A stretch of DNA of 64,000 nt from Eledone cirrhosa (Eukaryota > Mollusca > Cephalopoda > Octopoda > Eledonidae): positions 21,369,270-21,433,269 of the forward strand of contig OZ024749.1 of NCBI GenBank assembly GCA_964016885.1, read 5' to 3'. This document shows, one piece after another, positions 1-10,323 of the stretch; positions within the stretch are counted from its first letter, which is position 1; each line of letters starts with the position of its first letter. Below the pieces are notes generated by a model. It was given only the letters and a program-made list of their open reading frames with translations. It searched no databases and was not told where the DNA came from. The translations under genes and the position numbers were made by a program.

Positions 1-26
1 GGTTAGGGTTAGGGTTAGGGTTAGGG
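1..26 (+). repeat. Perfect TTAGGG array, 4 units
   Basis: GG followed by four exact TTAGGG units opens the window, then the repeat degenerates at once (GTGTAGGATTTAGGG). It is too short to be a functional chromosome end by itself. A terminal telomere at the left end of a chromosome would show CCCTAA on this strand, so the orientation does not fit a left-end telomere. Confidence 0.85.
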
Positions 27-141
27 TGTAGGATTTAGGGTTTAGGTTTAGGGTTATGGTTAGGTTCACGGTTAAGGCTACTGTTAGTTTTACGGTTAGA
101 GTTAGGTTTAGGGTTAGGGTTTAGTGTTAGGGTTCGGGTTA

Positions 142-207
142 CGTTTATTGATTTTTTGGATTTTTTCACTTTTTCGATCTTTCATTTCTTCATTTTCTCA
201 ATTTTTT
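142..207 (+). repeat. T-block, family a (short, about 66 bp)
   Basis: Entry is GGGTTACGTTTATT. The block is T-runs separated by GA, CA and CGA and exits through CTCAATTTTTTAGCGTTA, then a G-module starting TTATGGGTAAG. The same short block with the same exit recurs at 1121-1187 and 1943-2008, and many times to the right of 27 kb. Confidence 0.8.
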
Positions 208-689
208 AGCGTTAGGGTTATGGGTAAGTTTAGCGTTAAGGTTATGCATTGGTTTAGTGTTAGGGTTAGGGTTAAGTTTAGGTTTAGGGTTAGGGTTAGG
301 GTTAATGTTTAGGATTTAAGGTTAGGGTTAATGTTTAGGATTTAAGGTTAAGGGTTATGGTTAGGGTTAGGTTTAGGGTTAGGGTTAGTGTTAGTGTTCC
401 GATTACAGTTAGGGTTAGCGTTAGGATTTAGTGTTAGGGTTAGGGTTAGGATTAATGTTTAGCGTTTTGGGTTTAGGGTTAGGGTTAGGTCTTGTGTTAG
501 GGTTAGGGTTTAGTGTTAGGGTTAGGGGTAGGGTTAAGTTTAGGGTTAGGGTTAGGGTTAGGGTTAGCGTTAGGGTTAGGGTTAGTGTTAGGGGTTGGGT
601 TAGCGTTAAGTTTAGGGTTAGGGTTAGGGTTAGGGTTAGGGTTAGGATTAGGATTTAGGGATAGGGTTAGGGTTATGTTTAGGTTAAGG

Positions 690-757
690 TTTTTTCATTT
701 TTACGCATTTTTCAATTTTTCTATTTTTTCGATTTTTTTCATTATTTCAATCATTTA
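690..757 (+). repeat. T-block, family d
   Basis: Entry follows a TTATGTTTAGG string and begins TTTTTTCATTTTTACG; it ends in CATTATTTCAATCATTTAACG. It is a diverged relative of the blocks at 2579-2644, 5138-5204 and 8332-8395, which share the same entry and the downstream string GGGGTATGGATAGGG. Confidence 0.7.
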
Positions 758-946
758 ACGTTAGGGTTAGGGGTATGGATAGGGTTAGTGTTTAGGGTTT
801 AGGGTTTAGGGTTATGGTTAGGGTTAGGGTTAGGTTTAGTGTTAGGTTTAGGGTTAGTGTTAGGGTTAGGGTTTAGGATTTAGGGTTTAGGTTTAGGGTT
901 ATGGTTAGGGTTAGTGTTAAGGTTAGTGTTAGTGTTTCGGTTAGAG

Positions 947-986
<40 letters not shown>

Positions 987-1120
987 TGGTTAGGGTTAGG
1001 ATTAGGGTTAGTGTTAGTGTTACGGTTAGAGTTAGAGTTAGGATTAGGGTTTTGGGTTAGGGTTAGGGTTAGGGTTAGGTTTAGGGTTTAGGGGTAGGGT
1101 TAGGTTTAGGGTTAGGGTTA

Positions 1121-1187
1121 CGTTTATTCATTTTTTTTATTTTTTTCACTTTTTCGATCTTTCATTTCTTCATTTTCTCAATTTTTT
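1121..1187 (+). repeat. T-block, family a
   Basis: This is nearly the same sequence as the block at 142-207, with the same CTCAATTTTTTAGCG exit and the same downstream TTATGGGTAAG string. Confidence 0.8.
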
Positions 1188-1505
1188 AGCGTTAGGGTTA
1201 TGGGTAAGTTAGCGTTAAGGTTAGGGATTGGTTTAGAGTTAGGGTTAGGGATAGGGTTAGGTTTAGGGTTAGGGTTAGGGTTAGGGTTGGGGTTAATGTT
1301 TATGTTTTAGGGTTTAGGGTTATGGTTATGGTTAGGGTTTAGGTTAGGGTTAGGGTTAGTGTTAGTGTTCCGGTTACAGTTAGGGATAGGATTTAGGGTT
1401 AGGGTTAGGGTTAGGATTAATGTTTAGGATTTAGGGTTTAGGGTTAGGGTTAGGGTTAGGGTTAGGGTTAGTGTTAGTGTTACGGTTACAGTTAGGATTC
1501 GGGTT

Positions 1506-1783
1506 ATTTTTACGATATTTTCATTTTCCGATTTTTTCATTTTTCGATTTTTTTCGATTTTTTCATTTTATCCTTCTTTCGATTTTTTGGATTTTTTCAT
1601 TTCTTTCGAATTTTATTTTATTTATTTTTTCGATTTTACGATTTTGTCGATTTTTTCCTTTTTTCACTATTTCATTTTTTCGAATTTTCGATTTTCTCGT
1701 TTTTTTCATTTTACCATTTTTTCGATTTTTTCTATTTTTCGATTTTTTCGATTATTTCATTTTTTCATTTTCTCAATTTTTTA
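1506..1783 (+). repeat. T-block, family b (long, about 280 bp)
   Basis: This is the longest T-block in the left region. It contains the family-b landmarks: TTTTATCCTTCTTTCGA near 1567 and TTTTACCATTTTTTCGA near 1710. Unlike other family-b blocks it exits by CTCAATTTTTTATCGTTA, a family-a style exit, so it may be a family b/a fusion. Confidence 0.7.
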
Positions 1784-1942
1784 TCGTTAGGGTTATGTGT
1801 AAGGTTAGCGTTAAGGTTAGGGATAGGTTTAGGGTGTAGGATTTAGGGTTTAGGCATAGGGTTATGGTTAGGTTTAGGGTTAAGGCTAGTGTTAGTGTTA
1901 CGGTTAGAGTTAGGTTTAGGGTTAGGGTTAGGGCTAGGGTTA

Positions 1943-2008
1943 CGTTTATTCATTTTTTTGATTTTTTCACTTTTTCTATTTTTCATTTCTTCATTTTCTC
2001 AATTTTTT
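1943..2008 (+). repeat. T-block, family a
   Basis: This is a third short block of the 142-207 type, with the identical exit string CTCAATTTTTTAGCGTTA and the same following TTATGGGTAA. Confidence 0.8.
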
Positions 2009-2140
2009 AGCGTTAGGGTTATGGGTAATGTTAGCGTTAAGTTTAGGGATAGGTTTAGGGTTAGGGTTAGGGTTAGGGTTAGGGTTAGGGTTAGGGTTAG
2101 GGTTAAGGGTTAGGGTTAGGGTTAGGATTAATGCTTAGCG

Positions 2141-2164
2141 TTAGGGTTAGGGTTAGGGTTAGGG
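2141..2164 (+). repeat. Length-variable TTAGGG array, 4 units
   Basis: Four exact TTAGGG units lie between the conserved flanks TAATGCTTAGCG (left) and TTAGGTCTAGTG (right). The same flanks enclose 8 or 6 units at later positions. Confidence 0.85.
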
Positions 2165-2578
2165 TTAGGTCTAGTGTTAGGGTTACGGTTTAGGGTTAGG
2201 GTTAGGGGTAGGGTTAAGTTTAGGGTTAGGGTTAGGGTTAGGGTTAGGGTTAGGGTTAGGGTTAGCGTTAAGTTTAGGGTTAGGGTTAGGGTTAGGGTTA
2301 GGATTTAGGGTTAGGGTTAGGGTTAGGATTAATGCTTAGCGTTTTGGGTTTAGGGTTAGGGTAAGGATTTGGGTTAGGGTTAGGGTTAGGTCTAGTGTTA
2401 GGGTTACGGTTTAGGGTTAGGGTTAGGGGTAGGGTTAAGTTTAGGGTTAGGGTTAGGGTTATGGTTAGCGTTAGGGTTAGGGGAGGGTTAGGGGTAGGGT
2501 TAGCGTTAAGTTTAGGGTTAGGGTTATGGTTAGGGTTAGGATTTAGGGTTAGGGTTAGGGTTATGTTTAGGGTTAAGG

Positions 2579-2644
2579 TTTTTTCATTTTTACGATTTTT
2601 TCAATTTTTCGATTTTTTTCGATTTTTTCATTGTTTTAATGATT
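2579..2644 (+). repeat. T-block, family d
   Basis: The block enters from TTTAGGGTTAAGG and ends TTGTTTTAATGATTTAGCG. It is the same as 5138-5204. Confidence 0.8.
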
Positions 2645-2840
2645 TAGCGTTAGGGTTAGGGGTATGGATAGGGTTAGTGTTTAGGGTTTAGGGTTTAGGG
2701 TTATGGTTAGGGTTAGGGTTAGGGTTAGGGTTAGGGTTAGGTTTAGTGTTAGGATTAGGGTTAGGGTTAGGGTTAGGGTTTAGGATTTAGGGTTATGCTT
2801 AGGGTTAGGGTTAAGGTTAGTGTTAGTGTTTCGGTTAGAG

Positions 2841-2880
<40 letters not shown>

Positions 2881-3272
2881 TGGTTAGGGTTAGGATTAGG
2901 GTTAGTGTTAGTGTTACGGTTAGAGTTAGAGTTAGGATTAGGGTTTTGGGTTAGGGTTAGGGTTAGGGTTAGGGTTAGGGTTAGTGTATAGGATTTAGGG
3001 TTTAGGTTTAGGATTACGGTTAGTGTTAGGGTTAAGGTTAGTGTTGGTGGTACGGTTGAGTTAGGGTTAAGGTTAGGGTTATGGTTAGGGTTAGGGTTAG
3101 GGTTAGGTTTAGGGTTAGAGTTAGGGTTAGGGTTTAGGATTTAGCGTTTAGGGTTAGGGTTAGGGTTAGGGTGAGGGTTAGTGTTAGGATTAGGGATACT
3201 GTTAGTGTTACGGTTAGAATCCGGATTAGGGTAGGGTTTAGGGTTAGGTTTAGGGTTAGCTTTAGCGTTAGG

Positions 3273-3463
3273 ATTTTTTCGTTTTTTCAAATTTTTAATT
3301 TTTTTCGAATTTTATATTTTTTTACTTTTTCACTTTTTCTATTTTTCGATTTTTTCGATTTTTTCATTGTTTCATTTTAAAATTTTTTTTCGATTTTTTT
3401 ATTTTTTCCTTGGGTTTTTCCATTTTTTTCGAATTTTTCATTTTTTCATTTTTTCAATTTTTT
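3273..3463 (+). repeat. T-block, family c-like (191 bp)
   Basis: Entry is GCGTTAGGATTTTTTCG and the exit is TTTTTTCAATTTTTTAGCG. It contains CATTTTAAAATTTTTTTTCG and TTTTTCCTTGGGTTTTTCC. The following G-module reads GCGTTAGCGTTAGTGCTT. It is repeated at 5863-6053 and 8714-8903 with very few changes. Confidence 0.85.
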
Positions 3464-3801
3464 AGCGTTAGCGTTAGTGCTTAGGGTTTAGGGTTATGGT
3501 TAGGGTTAGGTTTAGGGTTAGGTTTAGTGTTAGGGTTATGGATATGGTTAGGATTAGGGTTAAGGTTACTGTTAGTGTTACGGTTAGAGTTAGGGTTAGG
3601 GTTAGGGGTTAGGGTTAGGGTTAGGGTTATGGTTAGGGTTAGGTTTAGGGTTAGGTTTACGTTAGGGTAGGGTATAGGGTTAGGTTTAGGGGTAGTGTTA
3701 GCGTTAATGTTAGGGTTTGTGTTAGGGTTAAGGTGAGGGTTAGCGTTTAGGGTTATGGTTAGGTTTAGCGTTAGGGTTAGGGTTAGGGTTAGGTTTAGGG
3801 T

Positions 3802-4010
3802 GTTTTTTTCATTTTTTCGAATTTTCAATTTTTCGATTTTTTCGATTTTTCTATTCTTAGATTTCATTTTTTAAATTTATTTCGAATTTTTCGAATTTTT
3901 CATTTTTTGAGTTTTAGATTTTTTCATTTTTTCGAATTTTTCATTTTTTTCGAAATTTCAATTTTACCATTTTTTCGATTTTTCTATTCTTAGATTTTTT
4001 TATTTTTCTT
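3802..4010 (+). repeat. T-block, family e (209 bp)
   Basis: Entry is GGTTTAGGGTGTTTTTTTC. The block contains the word TTTTTCTATTCTTAGATTT twice and leaves without the usual TTTTTTAGCG exit, through TTTTTCTTGGTTAGGG. It is repeated at 6391-6599, 9242-9450 and in the later 5.17 kb units. Confidence 0.85.
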
Positions 4011-4103
4011 GGTTAGGGTTAAGGTTAGGGTTTAGGTTTAGGGTTTACGGTTAGGGTTAGGGTTAGGGTTAGGTTTAGTGTTAGGATTAGGTTTAGGGTT
4101 AGA

Positions 4104-4139
<36 letters not shown>

Positions 4140-4662
4140 GGTTAGGGTTAGGGTTAGTGTTAGTGGTAGGGTTAAGTTTAGGGTTAGGGTTATGGTTAGG
4201 GTTAGCGTTAGGATTAGGATTAGGGTTAGGGGTAGGGTTAGCGTTAATGTTAGGGTTAGGGTTAGGGTTAGGATTAGGATTAGGATTTAGGGTTAGGGTT
4301 AGGGTTAGAGTTAGGGTTAGCGTTAGGGTTAGGGTTAGGCTTAGGATTAGGATTTAGGGTTAGGCTTAGGGTTAGGTTTTGGGTTAGGGTTTAGGGTTAG
4401 TGTTAGTGTTAGTGTTTAGGGTCAGTGTTAGAGTTAAGGTTGGGGTTATGGTTAGGGTTATGGTTAGGGTTATGGTTAATGTTTAGGGTTTAGTATTTAG
4501 GGTTAGGGTTAGGCTTAGGGTTAGGGTTAAGGTTAGGATTAGGTTTAGTATTAGGGTTAGTGTTTAGGGTTAGGATTAGGGGTAGGGTTAGGATTAATGC
4601 TTAGCATTAGGGTTAGGGTTAGGGTTAAGGGTTAGGGTTAGGGTTAGGATTAATGCTTAGCG

Positions 4663-4710
4663 TTAGGGTTAGGGTTAGGGTTAGGGTTAGGGTTAGGGTT
4701 AGGGTTAGGG
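4663..4710 (+). repeat. Length-variable TTAGGG array, 8 units
   Basis: Eight exact TTAGGG units sit between TAATGCTTAGCG and TTAGGTCTAGTG, at the equivalent position to the 4-unit array at 2141. Confidence 0.85.
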
Positions 4711-5137
4711 TTAGGTCTAGTGTTAGGGTTACGGTTTAGGGTTAGGGTTAGGGGTAGGGTTAAGTTTAGGGTTAGGGTTAGGGTTAGGGTTAGGGTTAGG
4801 GTTAGGGTTAGGGTTAGGGGTAGGGTTAGCGTTAAGTTTAGGGTTAGGGTTAGGGTTAGGATTTAGGGTTAGGGTTAGGGTTAGGATTAATGCTTAGCGT
4901 TTTGGGTTTAGGGTTAGGGTAAGGATTAGGGTTAGGGTTAGGGTTAGGTCTAGTGTTAGGGTTACGGTTTAGGGTTAGGGTCAGGGGTAGGGTTAAGTTT
5001 AGGTTTAGGGTTAGGGTTATGGTTAGCGTTAGGGTTAGGGTTAGGGTTAGGGGTAGGGTTAGCGTTAAGTTTAGGGTTAGGGTTAGGGTTAGGGTTAGGA
5101 TTTAGGGTTAGGGTTAGGGTTATGTTTAGGGTTAAGG

Positions 5138-5204
5138 TTTTTTCATTTTTACGATTTTTTCAATTTTTCGATTTTTTTCGATTTTTTCATTGTTTTAATG
5201 ATTT
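5138..5204 (+). repeat. T-block, family d
   Basis: The block is essentially identical to 2579-2644, including the TTGTTTTAATGATTTAGCG exit. Confidence 0.8.
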
Positions 5205-5424
5205 AGCGTTAGGGTTAGGGGTATGGATAGGGTTAGTGTTTAGGGTTTAGGGTTTAGGGTTATGGTTAGGGTTAGGGTTAGGGTTAGGGTTAGGGTTAGG
5301 GTTAGGGTTAGGTTTAGTGTTAGGATTAGGGTTAGGGTTAGGGTTAGGGTTTAGGATTTAGTGTTTTGGTTTAGGGTTATGCTTAGGGTTAGGGTTAAGG
5401 TTAGTGTTAGTGTTTCGGTTAGAG

Positions 5425-5464
<40 letters not shown>

Positions 5465-5862
5465 TGGTTAGGGTTAGGATTAGGGTTAGTGTTAGTGTTA
5501 CGGTTAGAGTTAGAGTTAGGATTAGGGTTTTGGGTTAGGGTTAGGGTTAGGGTTAGGGTTAGGGTTAGGGTTAGTGTATAGGATTTAGGGTTTAGGTTTA
5601 GGATTACGGTTAGGGTTAGGGTTAAGGTTAGTGTTGGTGGTACGGTTGAGTTAGGGTTAAGGTTAGGGTTATGGTTAGGGTTAGGGTTAGGGTTAGGTTT
5701 AGGGTTAGAGTTAGGGTTAGGGTTTAGGATTTAGCGTTTAGGGTTAGGGTTAGGGTTAGGGTGAGGGTTAGTGTTAGGATTAGGGATACTGTTAGTGTTA
5801 CGGTTAGAATCCGGATTAGGGTAGGGTTTAGGGTTAGGTTTAGGGTTAGCTTTAGCCTTAGG

Positions 5863-6053
5863 ATTTTTTCGTTTTTTCAAATTTTTAATTTTTTTCGAAT
5901 TTTATATTTTTTTACTTTTTCACTTTTTCTCTTTTTCGATTTTTTCGATTTTTTCATTATTTCATTTTAAAATTTTTTTTCGATTTTTTTATTTTTTCCT
6001 TGGGTTTTTCCATTTTTTCGAATTTTTCATTTTTTCATTTTTTCAATTTTTTA
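5863..6053 (+). repeat. T-block, family c-like
   Basis: The block is nearly identical to 3273-3463, with entry at CCTTAGGATTTTTTCG (one base changed from GCGTTAGG). Confidence 0.85.
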
Positions 6054-6390
6054 GCGTTAGCGTTAGTGCTTCGGGTTTAGGGTTAAGGTTAGGGTTAGGT
6101 TTAGGGTTAGGTTTAGTGTTAGGGTTATGGATATGGTTAGGATTAGGGTTAAGGTTACTGTTAGTGTTACGGTTAGAGTTAGGGTTAGGGTTAGGGTTTA
6201 GGGTTTGGGTTAGGGTTATGGTTAGGGTTAGGTTTAGGGTTAGGTTTACGTTAGGGTAGGGTATAGGGTTAGGTTTAGGGGTAGGGTTAGCGTTAATGTT
6301 AGGGTTAGTGTTAGGGTTAAGGTGAGGGTTAGCGTTTAGGGTTATGGTTAGGTTTAGCGTTAGGGTTAGGGTTAGGGTTAGGTTTAGGGT

Positions 6391-6599
6391 GTTTTTTTCA
6401 TTTTTTCGAATTTTCAATTTTTAGATTTTTTCGATTTTTCTATTCTTAGATTTCATTTTTTAAATTTATTTCGAATTTTTCGAATTTTTCATTTTTTGAG
6501 TTTTAGATTTTTTCATTTTTTCGAATTTTTCATTTTTTTCGAAATTTCAATTTTACCATTTTTTCGATTTTTCTATTCTTAGATTTTTTTATTTTTCTT
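6391..6599 (+). repeat. T-block, family e
   Basis: Same sequence as 3802-4010 apart from small changes. Copies in units 2 and 3 start at about 11571 and 16738. Confidence 0.85.
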
Positions 6600-6680
6600 G
6601 GTTAGGGTTAAGGTTAGGGTTTAGGTTTAGGGTTTACGGTTAGGGTTAGGGTTAGGGTTAGGTTTAGTGTTAGGATTAGG

Positions 6681-6692
6681 TTTAGGGTTAGA

Positions 6693-6728
<36 letters not shown>

Positions 6729-7155
6729 GGTTAGGGTTAGTGTTAGTGGTAGGGTTAAGTTTAGGGTTAGGGTTATGGTTAGGGTTAGCGTTAGGATTAG
6801 GATTAGGGTTAGGGGTAGGGTTAGCGTTAATGTTAGGGTTAGGATTAGGATTAGGATTTAGGGTTAGGGTTAGGGTTAGGGTTAGCGTTAGGGTTAGGGT
6901 TAGGCTTAGGATTAGGATTTAGGGTTAGGCTTAGGGTTAGGTTTTGGGTTAGGGTTTAGGGTTAGGGTTAGTGTTAGTGTTTAGGGTTAGTGTTAGAGTT
7001 AAGGTTGGGGTTATGGTTAGGGTTATGGTTAGGGTTATGGTTAATGTTTAGGGTTTAGTATATAGGGTTAGGGTTAGGCTTAGGGTTAGGGTTAAGGTTA
7101 GGATTAGGTTTAGTATTAGGGTTAGTGTTTAGGGTTAGGATTAGGGGTAGGGTTA
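6681..7155 (+). repeat. Internal repeat, left member (475 bp)
   Basis: Begins TTTAGGGTTAGAGTTAGGG and ends at GATTAGGGGTAGGGTTA. The same ordered run of variant hexamers occurs at 7299-7791 and, as an older copy, near 4092-4600. The offset grows from 618 to 636 bp through whole-hexamer gains. Confidence 0.85.
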
Positions 7156-7226
7156 AGTTTAGGGTTAGGGTTAGGGTTAGGGTTAGGGTTAAGGGTTAGG
7201 GTTAGGGTTAGGATTAATGCTTAGCG

Positions 7227-7274
7227 TTAGGGTTAGGGTTAGGGTTAGGGTTAGGGTTAGGGTTAGGGTTAGGG
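7227..7274 (+). repeat. Length-variable TTAGGG array, 8 units
   Basis: Eight units in copy 1, against six at the matching positions 12406-12441 (copy 2) and 17573-17608 (copy 3). This alone explains the 12 bp length difference between copy 1 and the other two. Confidence 0.9.
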
Positions 7275-7298
7275 TTAGGTCTAGTGTTAGGGTTACGG

Positions 7299-7310
7299 TT
7301 TAGGGTTAGA

Positions 7311-7346
<36 letters not shown>

Positions 7347-7791
7347 GGTTAGGGTTAGGGTTAGTGTTAGTGGTAGGGTTAAGTTTAGGGTTAGGGTTAT
7401 GGTTAGGGTTAGCGTTAGGATTAGGATTAGGGTTAGGGGTAGGGTTAGCGTTAATGTTAGGGTTAGGGTTAGGGTTAGGATTAGGATTAGGATTTAGGGT
7501 TAGGGTTAGGGTTAGGGTTAGCGTTAGGGTTAGGGTTAGGCTTAGGATTAGGATTTAGGGTTAGGCTTAGGGTTAGGTTTTGGGTTAGGGTTTAGGGTTA
7601 GGGTTAGTGTTAGTGTTTAGGGTTAGTGTTAGAGTTAAGGTTGGGGTTATGGTTAGGGTTATGGTTAGGGTTATGGTTAATGTTTAGGGTTTAGTATATA
7701 GGGTTAGGGTTAGGCTTAGGGTTAGGGTTAAGGTTAGGATTAGGTTTAGTATTAGGGTTAGTGTTTAGGGTTAGGATTAGGGGTAGGGTTA
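7299..7791 (+). repeat. Internal repeat, right member (493 bp)
   Basis: Partner of 6681-7155, separated from it by 143 bp that carry the TAATGCTTAGCG / TTAGGTCTAGTG array. It is 18 bp longer, matching three extra hexamers. Confidence 0.85.
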
Positions 7792-7863
7792 GGATTAATG
7801 CTTAGCGTTAGGGTTAGGGTTAGGGTTAAGGGTTAGGGTTAGGGTTAGGATTAATGCTTAGCG

Positions 7864-7911
7864 TTAGGGTTAGGGTTAGGGTTAGGGTTAGGGTTAGGGT
7901 TAGGGTTAGGG
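7864..7911 (+). repeat. Length-variable TTAGGG array, 8 units
   Basis: Second array of this type inside copy 1, with the same flanks. Matching arrays at 13031-13078 and 18198-18245 also have 8 units. Confidence 0.88.
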
Positions 7912-8331
7912 TTAGGTCTAGTGTTAGGGTTACGGTTTAGGGTTAGGGTTAGGGGTAGGGTTAAGTTTAGGGTTAGGGTTAGGGTTAGGGTTAGGGTTAA
8001 GGTTAGGGTTAGGGGTAGGGTTAGCGTTAAGTTTAGGGTTAGGGTTAGGGTTAGGGTTAGGATTTAGGGTTAGGGTTAGGGTTAGGATTAATGCTTAGCG
8101 TTTTGGGTTTAGGGTTAGGGTAAGGATTAGGGTTAGGGTTAGGGTTAGGTCTAGTGTTAGGGTTACGGTTTAGGGTTAGGGTTAGGGGTAGGGTTAAGTT
8201 TAGGGTTAGGGTTAGGGTTATGGTTAGCGTTAGGGTTAGGGTTAGGGTTAGGGGTAGGGTTAGCGTTAAGTTTAGGGTTAGGGTTAGGGTTAGGGTTAGG
8301 ATTTAGGGTTAGGGTTATGTTTAGGGTTAAG

Positions 8332-8395
8332 GTTTTTTCATTTTTACGATTTTTTCAATTTTTCGATTTTTTTCGATTTTTTCATTGTTTTAATG
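8332..8395 (+). repeat. T-block, family d, exit lost
   Basis: Same block as 5138-5204, but it runs from TTGTTTTAATG straight into GGTTAGGGGTATGG, missing the ATTTAGCGTTA exit seen at 2637 and 5198. The G-module after it is about 340 bp shorter than in cassette A2 (d-to-c-like spacing 382 against 725 bp). The shortened form is shared by copies 2 and 3 (13499-13562, 18666-18729). Confidence 0.82.
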
Positions 8396-8713
8396 GGTTA
8401 GGGGTATGGATAGGGTTAGTGTTTAGGGTTTAGGGTTTAGGGTTATGGTTAGGGTTAGGGTTAGGGTTAGGGTTAGGGTTAAGGTTAGTGTTGGTGGTAC
8501 GGTTGAGTTAGGGTTAAGGTTAGGGTTATGGTTAGGGTTAGGGTTAGGGTTAGGTTTAGGGTTAGAGTTAGGGTTAGGGTTTAGGATTTAGCGTTTAGGG
8601 TTAGGGTTAGGGTGAGGGTTAGTGTTAGGATTAGGGATACTGTTAGTGTTACGGTTAGAATCCGGATTAGGGTAGGGTTTAGGGTTAGGTTTAGGGTTAG
8701 CTTTAGCGTTAGG

Positions 8714-8903
8714 ATTTTTTCGTTTTTTCAAATTTTTAATTTTTTTCGAATTTTATATTTTTTTACATTTTCACTTTTTCTCTTTTTCGATTTTTTCGAT
8801 TTTTTCATTATTTCATTTTAAAATTTTTTTTCGATTTTTTTATTTTTTCCTTGGGTTTTTCCATTTTTTCGAATTTTTCATTTTTTCATTTTTTCAATTT
8901 TTT
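8714..8903 (+). repeat. T-block, family c-like
   Basis: Nearly identical to 3273-3463 and 5863-6053. Copies in units 2 and 3 lie at 13881-14070 and 19048-19237; the third differs from the second by T for A at 19101. Confidence 0.85.
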
Positions 8904-9029
8904 AGCGTTAGCGTTAGTGCTTCGGGTTTAGGGTTATGGTTAGGGTCAGGTTTAGGGTTAGGTTTAGTGTTAGGGTTATGGATATGGTTAGGATTAGGGT
9001 TAAGGTTACTGTTAGTGTTACGGTTAGAG

Positions 9030-9069
<40 letters not shown>

Positions 9070-9241
9070 TGGTTAGGGTTAGGTTTAGGGTTAGGTTTAC
9101 GTTAGGGTAGGGTATAGGGTTAGGTTTAGGGGTAGGGTTAGCGTTAATGTTAGGGTTAGTGTTAGGGTTAAGGTGAGGGTTAGCGTTTAGGGTTATGGTT
9201 AGGTTTAGCGTTAGGGTTAGGGTTAGGGTTAGGTTTAGGGT

Positions 9242-9450
9242 GTTTTTTTCATTTTTTCGAATTTTCAATTTTTCGATTTTTTCGATTTTTCTATTCTTAG
9301 ATTTCATTTTTTAAATTTATTTCGAATTTTTCGAATTTTTCATTTTTTGAGTTTTAGATTTTTTCATTTTTTCGAATTTTTCATTTTTTTCGAAATTTCA
9401 ATTTTACCATTTTTTCGATTTTTCTATTCTTAGATTTTTTTTTTTTTCTT
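9242..9450 (+). repeat. T-block, family e
   Basis: Third copy of the 3802-4010 block. Near its end a TTTTTTTATTTTTC stretch has become an unbroken T-run. Copies lie at about 14409-14617 and 19576-19784. Confidence 0.85.
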
Positions 9451-9543
9451 GGTTAGGGTTAAGGTTAGGGTTTAGGTTTAGGGTTTACGGTTAGGGTTAG
9501 GGTTAGGGTTAGGTTTAGTGTTAGGATTAGGTTTAGGGTTAGA

Positions 9544-9579
<36 letters not shown>

Positions 9580-10171
9580 GGTTAGGGTTAGTGTTAGTGG
9601 TAGGGTTAAGTTTAGGGTTAGGGTTATGGTTAGGGTTAGCGTTAGGATTAGGATTAGGGTTAGGGGTAGGGTTAGCGTTAATGTTAGGGTTAGGATTAGG
9701 ATTAGGATTTAGGGTTAGGGTTAGGGTTAGGGTTAGGGTTAGCGTTAGGGTTAGGGTTAGGCTTAGGATTAGGATTTAGGGTTAGGCTTAGGGTTAGGTT
9801 TTGGGTTAGGGTTTAGGGTTATGGTTAGGGTTAGTGTTTAGGGTTAGTGTTAGAGTTAAGGTTGGGGTTATGGTTAGGGTTATGGTTAGGGTTATGGTTA
9901 ATGTTTAGGGTTTAGTATATAGGGTTAGGGTTAGGCTTAGGGTTAGGGTTAAGGTTAGGATTAGGTTTAGTATTAGGGTTAGTGTTTAGGGTTAGGATTA
10001 GGGGTAGGGTTAAGTTTAGGGTTAGGGTTAGGGTTTGGGTTAGCGTTAGCGTTACTTTTAGGGTTAGGGTTAGGGGTAGGGTTAGCGTTAAGGTTAGGGT
10101 TAGGGTTAGGTTTAGCGGTAGGGTTAGGGTTAGGATTAGGATTTAGGGTTAGGGTTTAGTTTAGGTTTAAG

Positions 10172-10323
10172 CTTTTTTCATTATTTCGATTTTTTAAATT
10201 GTTCGATTGTTGCGATTCTTTCATTATTTCATTTTAAAAAATTTTTTCGATTTTTTCATTTTTTCCTTTTTGGGATTTTTCCATTTTTTCGGTTTTTTCA
10301 TTTTTTTATTTTTTCAATTTTTT
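10172..10323 (+). repeat. T-block, family c (divergent)
   Basis: Enters from TTTAGGTTTAAGC and exits CAATTTTTTAGCG, followed by seven TTAGGG units. It contains TTTTAAAAAATTTTTTCG and TTCCTTTTTGGGATTTTTCC. Matching blocks lie at about 15339-15490 and 20506-20657. Confidence 0.82.

Larger units (their letters stand above)
27..2100 (+). repeat. Irregular variant-TTAGGG region with five T-blocks
   Basis: This stretch contains no gene. It is variant telomeric repeat with T-blocks at 142-207, 690-757, 1121-1187, 1506-1783 and 1943-2008. Composite strings recur, notably GTTAGTGTTAGTGTTACGGT (or with TTCGG) followed by TAGAGTTAGGG, seen near 1010 and 1890. It is not a clean tandem copy of any later unit but uses the same block families, so it looks like an older, more scrambled part of the same satellite. 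Confidence 0.8.
2101..4620 (+). repeat. Cassette A1, about 2.5 kb
   Basis: The cassette runs from one copy of the string TAATGCTTAGCG (near 2129) to the next (near 4651). Order: short TTAGGG array, G-module, T-block d (2579-2644), G-modules, T-block c-like (3273-3463), G-module, T-block e (3802-4010), G-module. The same order recurs in the cassette starting at 4621 (landmarks shifted by about 2583-2590 bp) and again inside the 5.17 kb units. The copies are diverged by small indels, so this duplication is older than the 5.17 kb triplication. Confidence 0.8.
4621..6323 (+). repeat. Cassette A2, left part
   Basis: This is a second copy of the cassette beginning at 2101, running up to the start of the 5.17 kb triplication. 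It holds T-blocks at 5138-5204 (family d) and 5863-6053 (c-like) in the same order and spacing as A1. The cassette continues into the first 5.17 kb unit, so the triplication breakpoint at 6323/6324 lies inside an older repeat. Confidence 0.75.

Noticed and set aside
3830..3870. Hairpins from TTCGAA-type words in T-blocks
   Set aside because: The palindromes are only 4-6 bp, since + strand A-runs needed to pair with T-runs are almost absent.
8894..9307. Minus-strand open frame (137 codons), repeated at 14061-14474 and 19228-19641
   Set aside because: Asn-Pro and Thr-Leu repeats after a Lys/Asn/Glu-rich start are the reverse complement of TTAGGG and a T-block. Its conservation comes from recent satellite duplication, not selection on protein.
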